64,000 nt of DNA from Saccharofermentans sp. Lineage in GTDB: Bacteria; Bacillota; Clostridia; Saccharofermentanales; Saccharofermentanaceae. The DNA is taken from contig JAEFBB010000005.1 in the NCBI GenBank assembly GCA_016292215.1, positions 24,154 through 88,153 of the forward strand, given 5' to 3'. The translations under genes and the position numbers were made by a program. Positions within the stretch are counted from its first letter, which is position 1, and each line of letters opens with the position of its first letter. Of the stretch, positions 1-6,817 are shown one piece after another. The notes beneath the pieces are model-generated. The model saw only the letters and a program-made list of their open reading frames with translations. It was not told the DNA's origin and ran no database searches.

Positions 1-2
1 TT

Positions 3-113
3 TGTTTTGAACAGCATGAATCCGGTAAATACGTTTTCAGGGATATCAGTGAGATTGACAGGGTTGCTGATGAGAATGATATGAAGCAGTGTAATCTTCT
101 TCTGATCAAGTAA
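3..113 (+). CDS. C-terminal fragment of an unidentified protein (5' end outside the window)
   Basis: An open frame runs from the window edge to a TAA at 111-113 and gives 36 residues, beginning CFEQHESGKYVF and ending CNLLLIK. The fragment is too short to place in a family. It ends 15 bases before the flippase gene in the same direction, so it is probably the preceding gene of the same polysaccharide locus, where transferases are expected. No function is assigned. Confidence 0.55.
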   Translation, partial: CFEQHESGKYVFRDISEIDRVADENDMKQCNLLLIK

Positions 114-128
114 AGGTCCGGCTAACAG

Positions 129-1445
129 ATGAACGGCAGTTCGAAAAAAATCATATCCAATTCAGCTTGGGTGATAATCCAGCATATTTATTCGATGCTG
201 ACATCACTTATTATCGTTGCCCTTATTGCAAGACATCTGGGACCTGCAGATTACGGCCTGATAAACTACTGCTCATCCCTGATCGCCATGTTTACTACAC
301 TGTCGGGCCTGGGTATGGATAATCTGATCGTCTCGGAAATAATCAGGAATCCTGAAAAGGAGGGAGGATACTTAGGCAGCGCCCTTGTAATGAGGCTTGC
401 GGCATCCTTTATTTCTTATCCTGTCATCCTGGCCCTGATCGCCGTCATGAATCCCGGAAACCATACTTTGTTTATAGTTGCGGCTCTTCAGGCCCTCGGA
501 ATGATATTCCAGACCTACGAAGTATTAGTGTACTGGTTCCGCATAAAACTCAAGATGAAGTACATTTCGATAGCGCTGGTGGCCGCCATAACCGTAAATA
601 CCATCTTCAGGATCGTGCTCCTCATAAACAAGGCCACTGTCGAATGGTTTGCTCTCTCGATAAGCGTCCAGGCACTTGTCGGAGGGATCATCATCGCGGC
701 ATTCTTTGCTAAGAAATCTGATGTCAGGTTAAAGGCTGGCTTTAGAGATGCCAGGGACCTTCTTAAGATCAGTTATAACTGCATAATCTCCAGCATGGCC
801 ATCATTATCTACATGGAAGTGGATAAGATCCTCCTTGAGAAGATGACGGGTTCTGCCAATGTCGGCATTTATTCGGCTGCCGTTGTTCTGGCGACCTGCT
901 GGCAGTTTATCCCCGTTACGCTTATAGATTCATCGAGACCGGTCATTCTCGAAAAGAGGAAGACCTCTCACGAGGCATATATAGATCAGTTTAAGCTTCT
1001 GATGGCAGGAGTAAACCTGATGGCCTTTGTTTTTGCGCTCCTGATGTCATGCCTCGGATGGTATTTTATTTATTTCCTCTATGGCAGGGACTATCTTGGT
1101 TCATTTATACCCCTGATAATCCTCTCGTGGTCATCTTTTATCGGGATCTCGGGTTATACCAGGACAGTCTGGATAACGGGCGAGGGCTTCTATAAGTACG
1201 AAAAGAGCTATGCCGTAACGGCAATGATCCTTAATATTCTTCTCGATATAGTGCTCATCTGGCAGTTCGGGGTCATCGGGGCAGCGGTCGCAACGCTCAT
1301 AACTTATGTCTATGAAGTCCTTATAGTTCCGCTCTTTTTCAGGGAAACACGTGATTTTACCAAAATGTATTTCCAGTCTTTTAAGATGATTCCGAGGTTT
1401 TCGGGAGAATCTCTGAAGCTTATTGCCAAAAGATTTAGTAAATAA
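129..1445 (+). CDS. Polysaccharide flippase (Wzx/MATE-like, MVF superfamily)
   Basis: The 438-residue product is built almost entirely of hydrophobic helices, about 12 to 14 membrane segments. Its N-terminus matches oligosaccharide flippases: a short Lys/Asn/Ser start, the first helix, then an ARHLGPADYG-type turn near residue 35-44 that is typical of this family. Flippases of this group move lipid-linked repeat units across the membrane for capsule or exopolysaccharide assembly. The ATG at 129 follows an AAAGG at 112-116. It sits directly behind the end of another gene on the same strand, as expected of the last gene of a surface polysaccharide locus. The substrate cannot be told from the sequence. 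Length is normal for the family. Confidence 0.85.
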   Translation: MNGSSKKIISNSAWVIIQHIYSMLTSLIIVALIARHLGPADYGLINYCSSLIAMFTTLSGLGMDNLIVSEIIRNPEKEGGYLGSALVMRLAASFISYPVILALIAVMNPGNHTLFIVAALQALGMIFQTYEVLVYWFRIKLKMKYISIALVAAITVNTIFRIVLLINKATVEWFALSISVQALVGGIIIAAFFAKKSDVRLKAGFRDARDLLKISYNCIISSMAIIIYMEVDKILLEKMTGSANVGIYSAAVVLATCWQFIPVTLIDSSRPVILEKRKTSHEAYIDQFKLLMAGVNLMAFVFALLMSCLGWYFIYFLYGRDYLGSFIPLIILSWSSFIGISGYTRTVWITGEGFYKYEKSYAVTAMILNILLDIVLIWQFGVIGAAVATLITYVYEVLIVPLFFRETRDFTKMYFQSFKMIPRFSGESLKLIAKRFSK

Positions 1446-1461
1446 CGCTAAATCCCGACAG

Positions 1462-1490
1462 TTGCAACAACTATATATAATGTTTATAAT
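1462..1490 (+). promoter_or_regulatory. Promoter for the 2-oxoacid:ferredoxin oxidoreductase operon
   Basis: TTGCAA at 1462-1467 and a perfect TATAAT at 1485-1490 are 17 bases apart, matching a sigma-A type promoter. It lies 55 bases before the GTG of the ferredoxin subunit and after the flippase stop, so the oxidoreductase genes can be transcribed independently. Confidence 0.7.
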
Positions 1491-1544
1491 ACTCTGATAA
1501 TTTTAGCGTATTAGAACATGCGCGATGATTTTGGGAGGTTTTTC

Positions 1545-1760
1545 GTGGCAAAAGGTAAGACAACTTTTAACGAGAATCTGTGCAAGGGCTGCGGACTTTG
1601 TGTTGCAGCTTGTCCTAAGAAAATCCTCGAGCTTGACAAGACAAGGCTTAATGCAAAGGGTTACCACCCCGCCACATGCGTAAATCCCGATGAGTGCATC
1701 GGTTGTGCTTTCTGCGCTACGCAGTGCCCGGACGTTGTAATCACTGTTGAGCGTTTCTGA
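1545..1760 (+). CDS. 2-oxoacid:ferredoxin oxidoreductase delta subunit, 2x[4Fe-4S] ferredoxin
   Basis: The 71-residue protein has two ferredoxin cluster motifs, CKGCGLCVAACP and CIGCAFCATQCP, which bind two [4Fe-4S] clusters. In this enzyme family the delta subunit passes electrons from the thiamine site to ferredoxin. The GTG at 1545 is chosen because GGGAGG at 1533-1538 is spaced six bases before it; an in-frame ATG at 1518 would place that Shine-Dalgarno inside the gene. It is the first of four tightly packed genes (delta, alpha, beta, gamma). Substrate specificity, branched-chain 2-oxoacid or 2-oxoglutarate, is not decided by this subunit. Confidence 0.88.
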   Translation: MAKGKTTFNENLCKGCGLCVAACPKKILELDKTRLNAKGYHPATCVNPDECIGCAFCATQCPDVVITVERF

Positions 1761-1776
1761 TCGGGAGGGAGTTTTT

Positions 1777-2868
1777 ATGGCACAGAAAAGAGTACTGATG
1801 AAAGGCAATGAGGTCATTGCCGAGGCAGCGATCAGAGCAGGCTGCCGCAACTATTTCGGTTACCCGATCACACCTCAGACTGAAGTCATGCATTATATGG
1901 CTAAGAAGATGGTTCAGGTCGGCGGTAACTTCGTACAGGCAGAGTCTGAGCTGGCAGCCATTAACATGGTTTACGGCGCTGCAGCAGCAGGCTTTAGAGT
2001 AATGACATCTTCTTCCTCTCCGGGAATTTCCCTTAAGCAGGAAGGTATCTCCTACATCGCAGGCGCTGAGCTTCCTGCAGTTGTAGTTAATATCGTAAGA
2101 GCAGGCCCGGGCCTCGGCGGCATCCAGCCTGCACAGGGCGACTATTTCCAGGCTACAAAGGGCGGCGGACACGGTGACTACAGAAACATCGTTATCGCAC
2201 CTGCTTCCGTTCAGGAGCTTTATGAGCTCGTAGTTGAAGCTTTCAACCTCGCTGACAAGTACAGAATGACCTGCATGATCGTAGGCGACGGTACTTTAGG
2301 CCAGATGATGGAGCCTGTTGCTTTCCGTGACGAGGAGCCTATCGAGACTATCGAAAAGCCTTGGGCTGCTTGCGGAAGAAAGGGTGATTCTTTCCACCAC
2401 ACAGTAACTTCCATCTATATCGATCCGGATGTCCTCGAGAAGAAGAACCTTGAGCTCCAGGACAAGTACAAGATCGTTGAGGCTAACGAAGTACGTTATG
2501 AAGCAATCAACATGGAGGATGCTGAGATCGTTATCACAGCTTTCGCTACATGCTCCAGAATCTGCAGAAACGTTATCCGTCAGGCTGCTGAGCTTGGCAT
2601 CAAGGTCGGCATGATCCGTCCTATCACTCTCTGGCCGTTCCCTTACAAGGCAATCTCTGAAGCAGCAGATATGCCCAGCGTAAAGGCATTCTTAGACGTT
2701 GAGCTCAACGCAGGTCAGATGATCGAAGACGTAAGACTCGGCGCTAACGGCAAGAAGCCCGTTTATTTCCACGGCAGACTCGGAGGAAATCTCCCGATGC
2801 AGAAGGAAATCCTCGACAAGATCGTTGCGATCCACGAGGGAAAGATCACAGAAGGAGGTAATTTCTGA
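1777..2868 (+). CDS. vorB: 2-oxoacid:ferredoxin oxidoreductase alpha subunit (VorB/KorA-like)
   Basis: The 363-residue protein carries the family hallmark YPITPQTEV near residues 29-37, the pyrimidine-side thiamine diphosphate domain, and a C-terminal transketolase-like domain (GMIRPITLWPFP region). These complexes decarboxylate 2-oxoacids to acyl-CoA and reduce ferredoxin. The ATG at 1777 has GGGAGGGAG just upstream; an upstream in-frame GTG at 1747 would overlap the ferredoxin gene and is unlikely. The stop overlaps the next start (TGATG), implying translational coupling. The subunit lengths fit the 3-methyl-2-oxobutanoate (VOR) arrangement best, but 2-oxoglutarate as substrate remains possible. 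Confidence 0.87.
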   Translation: MAQKRVLMKGNEVIAEAAIRAGCRNYFGYPITPQTEVMHYMAKKMVQVGGNFVQAESELAAINMVYGAAAAGFRVMTSSSSPGISLKQEGISYIAGAELPAVVVNIVRAGPGLGGIQPAQGDYFQATKGGGHGDYRNIVIAPASVQELYELVVEAFNLADKYRMTCMIVGDGTLGQMMEPVAFRDEEPIETIEKPWAACGRKGDSFHHTVTSIYIDPDVLEKKNLELQDKYKIVEANEVRYEAINMEDAEIVITAFATCSRICRNVIRQAAELGIKVGMIRPITLWPFPYKAISEAADMPSVKAFLDVELNAGQMIEDVRLGANGKKPVYFHGRLGGNLPMQKEILDKIVAIHEGKITEGGNF

Positions 2869-3692
2869 TGGCTGTAGTTTTCGAACCCACAAAAGGCCTT
2901 ACAGATAAGCCTTTCCATTATTGCCCCGGCTGCTGCCACGGCATCATCCACAGACTCGTAGCAGAGACTCTTGTTGCAAATGACGCTTTAGAGACAGCTG
3001 TAGGCGTTGCATCCGTAGGATGTACATACAACTCATATGAATACATTGCATGCGACATGGTCCAGGCAGCTCACGGTAGAGCACCTGCAGTCGCTACAGG
3101 TATCAAGAGAAACTTAAAGGACAGCTTCGTCTTCACATATCAGGGAGACGGCGACCTCGCTTCCATCGGTACAGCTGAGATCGTTCACGCTGCAGCAAGA
3201 AGCGAGAATATCACGGTTATCTTCGTAAACAACGCAGTTTACGGAATGACTTCCGGCCAGATGGCTCCTACGACACTCGTAGGCCAGGTTACAACAACAT
3301 CTCCCTGGGGCCGTGATCCTTCTTATCAGGGTTATCCTATCAACGTTTCCGAGTTCTTATCCAATCTCGCAGGCGCTGCTTACATCGAGCGTGTTTGCGT
3401 TACTGACTTTAAGAACATCCAGAATGCTAAGAGAGCTATCCAGAAGGCTTTCAATGTTCAGAAGAACAAGCTCGGTTTCTCTCTCGTAGAAGTTCTTTCC
3501 ACATGCCCTACTAACTGGGGTAAAGAGCCTCTCGCAGCTATGGACTGGCTCAAGGAGAACATGGAAAAGCAGTATCCTCTCGGATGCTACAAGGGCGCTG
3601 ACATCACATTCGATGCTGAAGGCAACTATGTATCAGGCGCTATCCCTGCAACTGCAAACAACTGTGTTAACGTTGGGGAGGTGAAGAAATGA
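2868..3692 (+). CDS. 2-oxoacid:ferredoxin oxidoreductase beta subunit, thiamine diphosphate-binding
   Basis: The 274-residue subunit contains the thiamine diphosphate motif, starting GDGD near residue 93 and ending at the NN pair near 121, followed by YGMTSGQMAPTT, a characteristic stretch of KorB/VorC-type subunits. CPGCCHG near residues 19-25 matches the N-terminal motif of the same group. It forms the catalytic core with the alpha subunit. It overlaps the preceding stop by one base and the following start by four (ATGA), so the four subunits are probably made in fixed ratio. Nothing is truncated. Confidence 0.9.
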   Translation: MAVVFEPTKGLTDKPFHYCPGCCHGIIHRLVAETLVANDALETAVGVASVGCTYNSYEYIACDMVQAAHGRAPAVATGIKRNLKDSFVFTYQGDGDLASIGTAEIVHAAARSENITVIFVNNAVYGMTSGQMAPTTLVGQVTTTSPWGRDPSYQGYPINVSEFLSNLAGAAYIERVCVTDFKNIQNAKRAIQKAFNVQKNKLGFSLVEVLSTCPTNWGKEPLAAMDWLKENMEKQYPLGCYKGADITFDAEGNYVSGAIPATANNCVNVGEVKK

Positions 3693-4228
3693 TTGATTTC
3701 TCTGTAATTTTTGCCGGATTCGGCGGTCAGGGAATCCTCTCCGCAGGCAAGATGGCAGCAGAAGCTGCTCTTTATGAAGGCAAGGAAGTATCCTGGTTCC
3801 CGTCATACGGACCTGAGATGCGTGGCGGTACAGCTAACTGCTCCGTAGTATTCTCGGACGAGCCTATCGGATCTCCCGTAGTTAACGATGCAGATGTAGT
3901 TATCTGCTTAAACCAGCCTTCAATGGAGAAGTTCGAGAAGCAGTTAAAGCCCGGCGCTTTGATGATCCTCGATTCTTCACTCATCAAGACAAGACCTGAA
4001 AGAACAGACATCAAGGTCATCGCTATGGAAGCTTCTGATATCGCTTCCGAGCTCGGCAAGATGATGTTCGCTCCTATCACAATGCTTGGTTGTATGGCTA
4101 CAGCTACAGGCTGTTTCTCAAGAGATTCTTTCGAGAAGTCCCTTTATGAGATCCTTCCTGAGAGAAAGCACAACCTCATTCCGATCAACATGGAAGCATT
4201 TGACAGAGGCGCTGCTTTCGCTAAGTAA
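3689..4228 (+). CDS. 2-oxoacid:ferredoxin oxidoreductase gamma subunit
   Basis: This 179-residue protein begins with the glycine-rich GFGGQGILSAGK turn (residues 10-21) and has the PEMRGGTA motif near residue 46, both typical of the gamma domain of pyruvate/2-oxoacid ferredoxin oxidoreductases. It completes the four-gene complex. The ATGA overlap with the beta gene shows coupling. A strong hairpin terminator follows 30 bases after its stop, closing the operon. Confidence 0.9.
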   Translation: MIDFSVIFAGFGGQGILSAGKMAAEAALYEGKEVSWFPSYGPEMRGGTANCSVVFSDEPIGSPVVNDADVVICLNQPSMEKFEKQLKPGALMILDSSLIKTRPERTDIKVIAMEASDIASELGKMMFAPITMLGCMATATGCFSRDSFEKSLYEILPERKHNLIPINMEAFDRGAAFAK

Positions 4229-4258
4229 TAAGCGGTTTTGCAAAGCAAGTTTTTAATG

Positions 4259-4290
4259 TTCCTGCCCGGGATCCCCGGGCAGGAATTTTT
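4259..4290 (+). terminator. Intrinsic terminator of the oxidoreductase operon
   Basis: A perfect 12-base-pair GC-rich stem (4259-4270 with 4274-4285, ATC loop) is followed by a T run, directly after the gamma subunit gene. Confidence 0.93.
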
Positions 4291-4344
4291 ATTTATTTTG
4301 AATTGCCTGATTAAATCCAAGTAATACCAAACGGCTTTTTGTTG

Positions 4345-4491
4345 TATAATCCTCCCGGGTAACACAACACTTTTCATAAAGATGCCTCGTATCGCAGATA
4401 TCTTGACGAATCTGACGGAGGGTCCGGAAAAGGAGAGTGTAAGCCCGGTAACTATATCCCGATAGGGAATAATAACGAAGGAGGGTTTTGT
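4345..4491 (+). promoter_or_regulatory. -10 element and leader of the ECF transporter gene
   Basis: TATAAT at 4345-4350 has no good -35 box at normal spacing. The roughly 135-base leader after it contains a short TCCC/GGGA hairpin near 4462-4473 and ends with GAAGGAGGG before the ATG. It could fold further, but it does not match the TPP, folate, cobalamin or FMN riboswitch cores as I remember them. The leader is annotated as unexplained. Confidence 0.35.
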
Positions 4492-5106
4492 ATGACAGAT
4501 CAAAACCGCAAAAAAACTATCAAGACCATAGCAGTCTTGGGCATTCTCATCGCACTCACCTTAGTAATGGCTTACACGCCTGTCGGTTATCTCAAAGTAG
4601 GTGCTGTGTCGATCTCATTCCTCATGATCCCCGTTGCAATCGGAGCAATAGCAGTAGGTCCCTGGGCCGGTGCGCTTCTCGGTGCCGTATTCGGTATCAC
4701 AAGCTTCGTTCAGTGCTTCGGTGCAGATCCTTTCGGAACATTTCTTGCAAACACTAACATCATATACACGTTCATAATGTGCGTTGTCTGCAGAATACTT
4801 GCCGGATTCCTTACAGGCCTTGTTTATAGGGTGCTTAAGAAGACCGGGATGCCTGTATTCTTTAAGACAGCCGTTACGGGCCTTTGTGCAGCGATCTTCA
4901 ATACCGTTCTTTTTGTCGGAGCGCTTATCCTGCTCTTCGGTAAAGGAACGGTTACTGATGCCACCGGTATCGATCCCACGATCGGAATCGTTATGCTTTT
5001 TGCAACCATCGTTGGCATCAATGCTGTTTTCGAAGCTATCGCATCATTCATACTTACAGGCGGTATCGGTACTGCACTTATCAAGGCAAAACTGGTAAAG
5101 TCATAA
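4492..5106 (+). CDS. ECF transporter S component, probably for pantothenate (PanT-like)
   Basis: The 204-residue protein has about six hydrophobic helices, a cytoplasmic basic N-terminus (QNRKKTIKT) and the VGPWAGALLGAVFG segment typical of energy-coupling-factor substrate-binding subunits. Such proteins bind a vitamin and dock to a shared EcfA/A'/T module encoded elsewhere; no EcfA or EcfT gene is in this window. The next gene, 38 bases on, is a pantothenate kinase homologue. That pairing is the basis for proposing pantothenate as substrate, and it is an inference from context. A GAAGGAGGG precedes the ATG. Confidence 0.82.
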   Translation: MTDQNRKKTIKTIAVLGILIALTLVMAYTPVGYLKVGAVSISFLMIPVAIGAIAVGPWAGALLGAVFGITSFVQCFGADPFGTFLANTNIIYTFIMCVVCRILAGFLTGLVYRVLKKTGMPVFFKTAVTGLCAAIFNTVLFVGALILLFGKGTVTDATGIDPTIGIVMLFATIVGINAVFEAIASFILTGGIGTALIKAKLVKS

Positions 5107-5144
5107 TAATCACACCTGATTGAATTACAGCAGGAGGAAAACAT

Positions 5145-5909
5145 ATGGTACTTGCTATCGACATAGGAAACACGCATATCCTTTTGGGTGGTTTTGAAGA
5201 TAGAAATGTTCTTTTCACAGAGCTTCTTACGACAGACAAGACTGCTACGGATCTGGAATATGCGTCATTCATCAAGTCTGCTCTCGAGTTCAACGGACAG
5301 AAAGTTGAAGCGATTGAAGGCGTGATCATATCATCAGTTGTTCCTCAGGTTACGGGAACTATAAAAAAGGCAGTAGAACGTTTCAGTTCGGTTGAATCCC
5401 TTATCGTAGGTCCGGGCGTCAAGACGGGCCTCAAGATAAAGATCGACAACCCTGCGCAGCTCGGAAGCGATCTTGTTGTTTCTGCGGTAGCAGGCATTAA
5501 GGAATACGGCGTTCCGCAGATCAATATCTATATGGGAACGGCGACTGCCTTTTCTCTTATTGACAGCGAAAAGAACTTTGTCGGAACATCAATCGGTGCC
5601 GGAATGGGTATCGAAGCAGAAGCTCTCAGCAGCAAGACTTCGCAGCTTCCGAACGTTGCTTTTGAGATACCGAAGCACGTGATCGGCACCAACACGGTCG
5701 ACAGCATGAAGAGCGGTCTTATCTTCCAGAACGCTGCGCTTGTCGACGGAATGATCGACCGCATAGAAGAAGAGTACGGCAAAGAATGCGTCCTCATAGC
5801 AACAGGCAGATATGCTGATATCGTCGCTCCTCTTTGCAGGCACAAGATCATATTTGATAAAGACCTTCTGCTCAAAGGACTGATCGAGGTTTACTATAAG
5901 AACCTGTAA
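5145..5909 (+). CDS. coaX: Type III pantothenate kinase homologue (CoaX) with altered nucleotide-site motifs
   Basis: At 254 residues it has normal CoaX length and fold markers: DIGNTHILLGGF at residues 6-17, GPGVKTGL near 89-96 and the catalytic-base Asp in LGSD (D109). CoaX phosphorylates pantothenate, the first step of coenzyme A synthesis. Several usual motifs are changed. The Asp of the DxGTAT motif is Tyr129, the Pro of GGxIxPG is Ala152, and the ATGG motif reads ATGR (R224). The enzyme may be divergent or inactive. The ECF gene upstream suggests a vitamin uptake and activation pair. RBS AGGAGG precedes the ATG. Confidence 0.82.
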   Translation: MVLAIDIGNTHILLGGFEDRNVLFTELLTTDKTATDLEYASFIKSALEFNGQKVEAIEGVIISSVVPQVTGTIKKAVERFSSVESLIVGPGVKTGLKIKIDNPAQLGSDLVVSAVAGIKEYGVPQINIYMGTATAFSLIDSEKNFVGTSIGAGMGIEAEALSSKTSQLPNVAFEIPKHVIGTNTVDSMKSGLIFQNAALVDGMIDRIEEEYGKECVLIATGRYADIVAPLCRHKIIFDKDLLLKGLIEVYYKNL

Positions 5910-5931
5910 TGCAGTGATTTATTGCCAAACT

Positions 5932-5961
5932 AAAACGGCTTCGTTATGAAGCCGTTTTTTT
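5932..5961 (+). terminator. Bidirectional intrinsic terminator between coaX and yfcE
   Basis: An 11-base-pair stem (5932-5942 with 5948-5958, loop GTTAT) has A residues on the left and a T run on the right, so it can end transcription from both converging genes. Confidence 0.92.
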
Positions 5962-5983
5962 ATTGCTGTAATTTGCTTGAGAA

Positions 5984-6517
5984 TCAGTCGAACGGGAACA
6001 ATTGGGCTTTGCCGTTCTCGATGATAATGTATGAAGGCTTCGTATTTTCCTTGGGTATGGAAGGGGAGCCCGGATTCATATAACGGATCTTACGGCCGTC
6101 TTCGTAATCCCAGATAATGTCTCCTGCCACATGCGTGTGACCGGTAAGCAGGATTGCGTCTTCAGGCATAACCGAAGGCAGGTTCATCGGATTATAAACG
6201 TGACCATGGGTTACAAAAAATACAGTTCCTTCGTCCACGAGGTAGATATAATCGGCCATGATAGGGAACTTCAAGACCATCTGGTCGACTTCGGTATCGC
6301 AGTTGCCTCTGACGGCAAGGATCTTATCTGCGTGGTTATTAAGGATCTCAATGACTTTCTTGGGCTCATAATGAGAGGGGAGATCGTTCCTCGGACCGTG
6401 GTAGAGGATGTCTCCCAAAAGTACGAGCTTGTCTGCGCCGCTCGATAAAAACGCGTCGGTTACGCGCTGTGCCCAATATGAATCGCCGTGAATGTCTGAT
6501 GCTACGAAATATTTCAT
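5984..6517 (-). CDS. YfcE-like metallophosphodiesterase
   Basis: The 177-residue calcineurin-like phosphoesterase has the full metal site: DIH at residues 8-10, GD at 35-36, GNCD at 71-74, HGH at 104-106 and GHTH at 126-129. YfcE-type enzymes hydrolyse phosphodiester bonds in vitro, and their natural substrate is unclear. It is the only minus-strand gene in the first 49 kb, transcribed convergently with coaX. AGAGGT lies six bases before the start on the minus strand. Length agrees with the family (about 180). Confidence 0.88.
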   Translation of the reverse strand: MKYFVASDIHGDSYWAQRVTDAFLSSGADKLVLLGDILYHGPRNDLPSHYEPKKVIEILNNHADKILAVRGNCDTEVDQMVLKFPIMADYIYLVDEGTVFFVTHGHVYNPMNLPSVMPEDAILLTGHTHVAGDIIWDYEDGRKIRYMNPGSPSIPKENTKPSYIIIENGKAQLFPFD

Positions 6518-6701
6518 GGAATGACCTCTTAGTCTTTTATTGCGAATAGAATAACACAGCGAGGCTCAACTTTCGGGATGTTTCGGCATTTTGTTTTAGG
6601 GTGGATAGCAAGATGTGTTGAATGGCAGAGCGAAAATTGACAAGCTTCGGTAAAAATGCACAAAACCGAGGGCAAAAACATCATGCTTTTTGTATTTTCG
6701 G

Positions 6702-6730
6702 TTGGTAAATTCTCTAATTTAGTTTATAAT
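6702..6730 (+). promoter_or_regulatory. Promoter of the glycogen operon
   Basis: TTGGTA at 6702-6707, a 17-base spacer and TATAAT at 6725-6730. A small inverted repeat, AAGGGC/GCCCTT at 6741-6756, lies at the start of the transcript. This is the only good promoter seen before the five glycogen genes. Confidence 0.75.
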
Positions 6731-6817
6731 ATCTGTTATTAAGGGCATTTGCCCTTGGATTTTGACGCGCCTTTTTTCTCAGGGCGTCAATATGTACAGG
6801 GAGGTATGGCTACATCT

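Noticed and set aside
4351..4491. THF, TPP or cobalamin riboswitch before the ECF gene
   Set aside because: None of the conserved cores of these riboswitches, as far as I recall them, can be placed in the leader.
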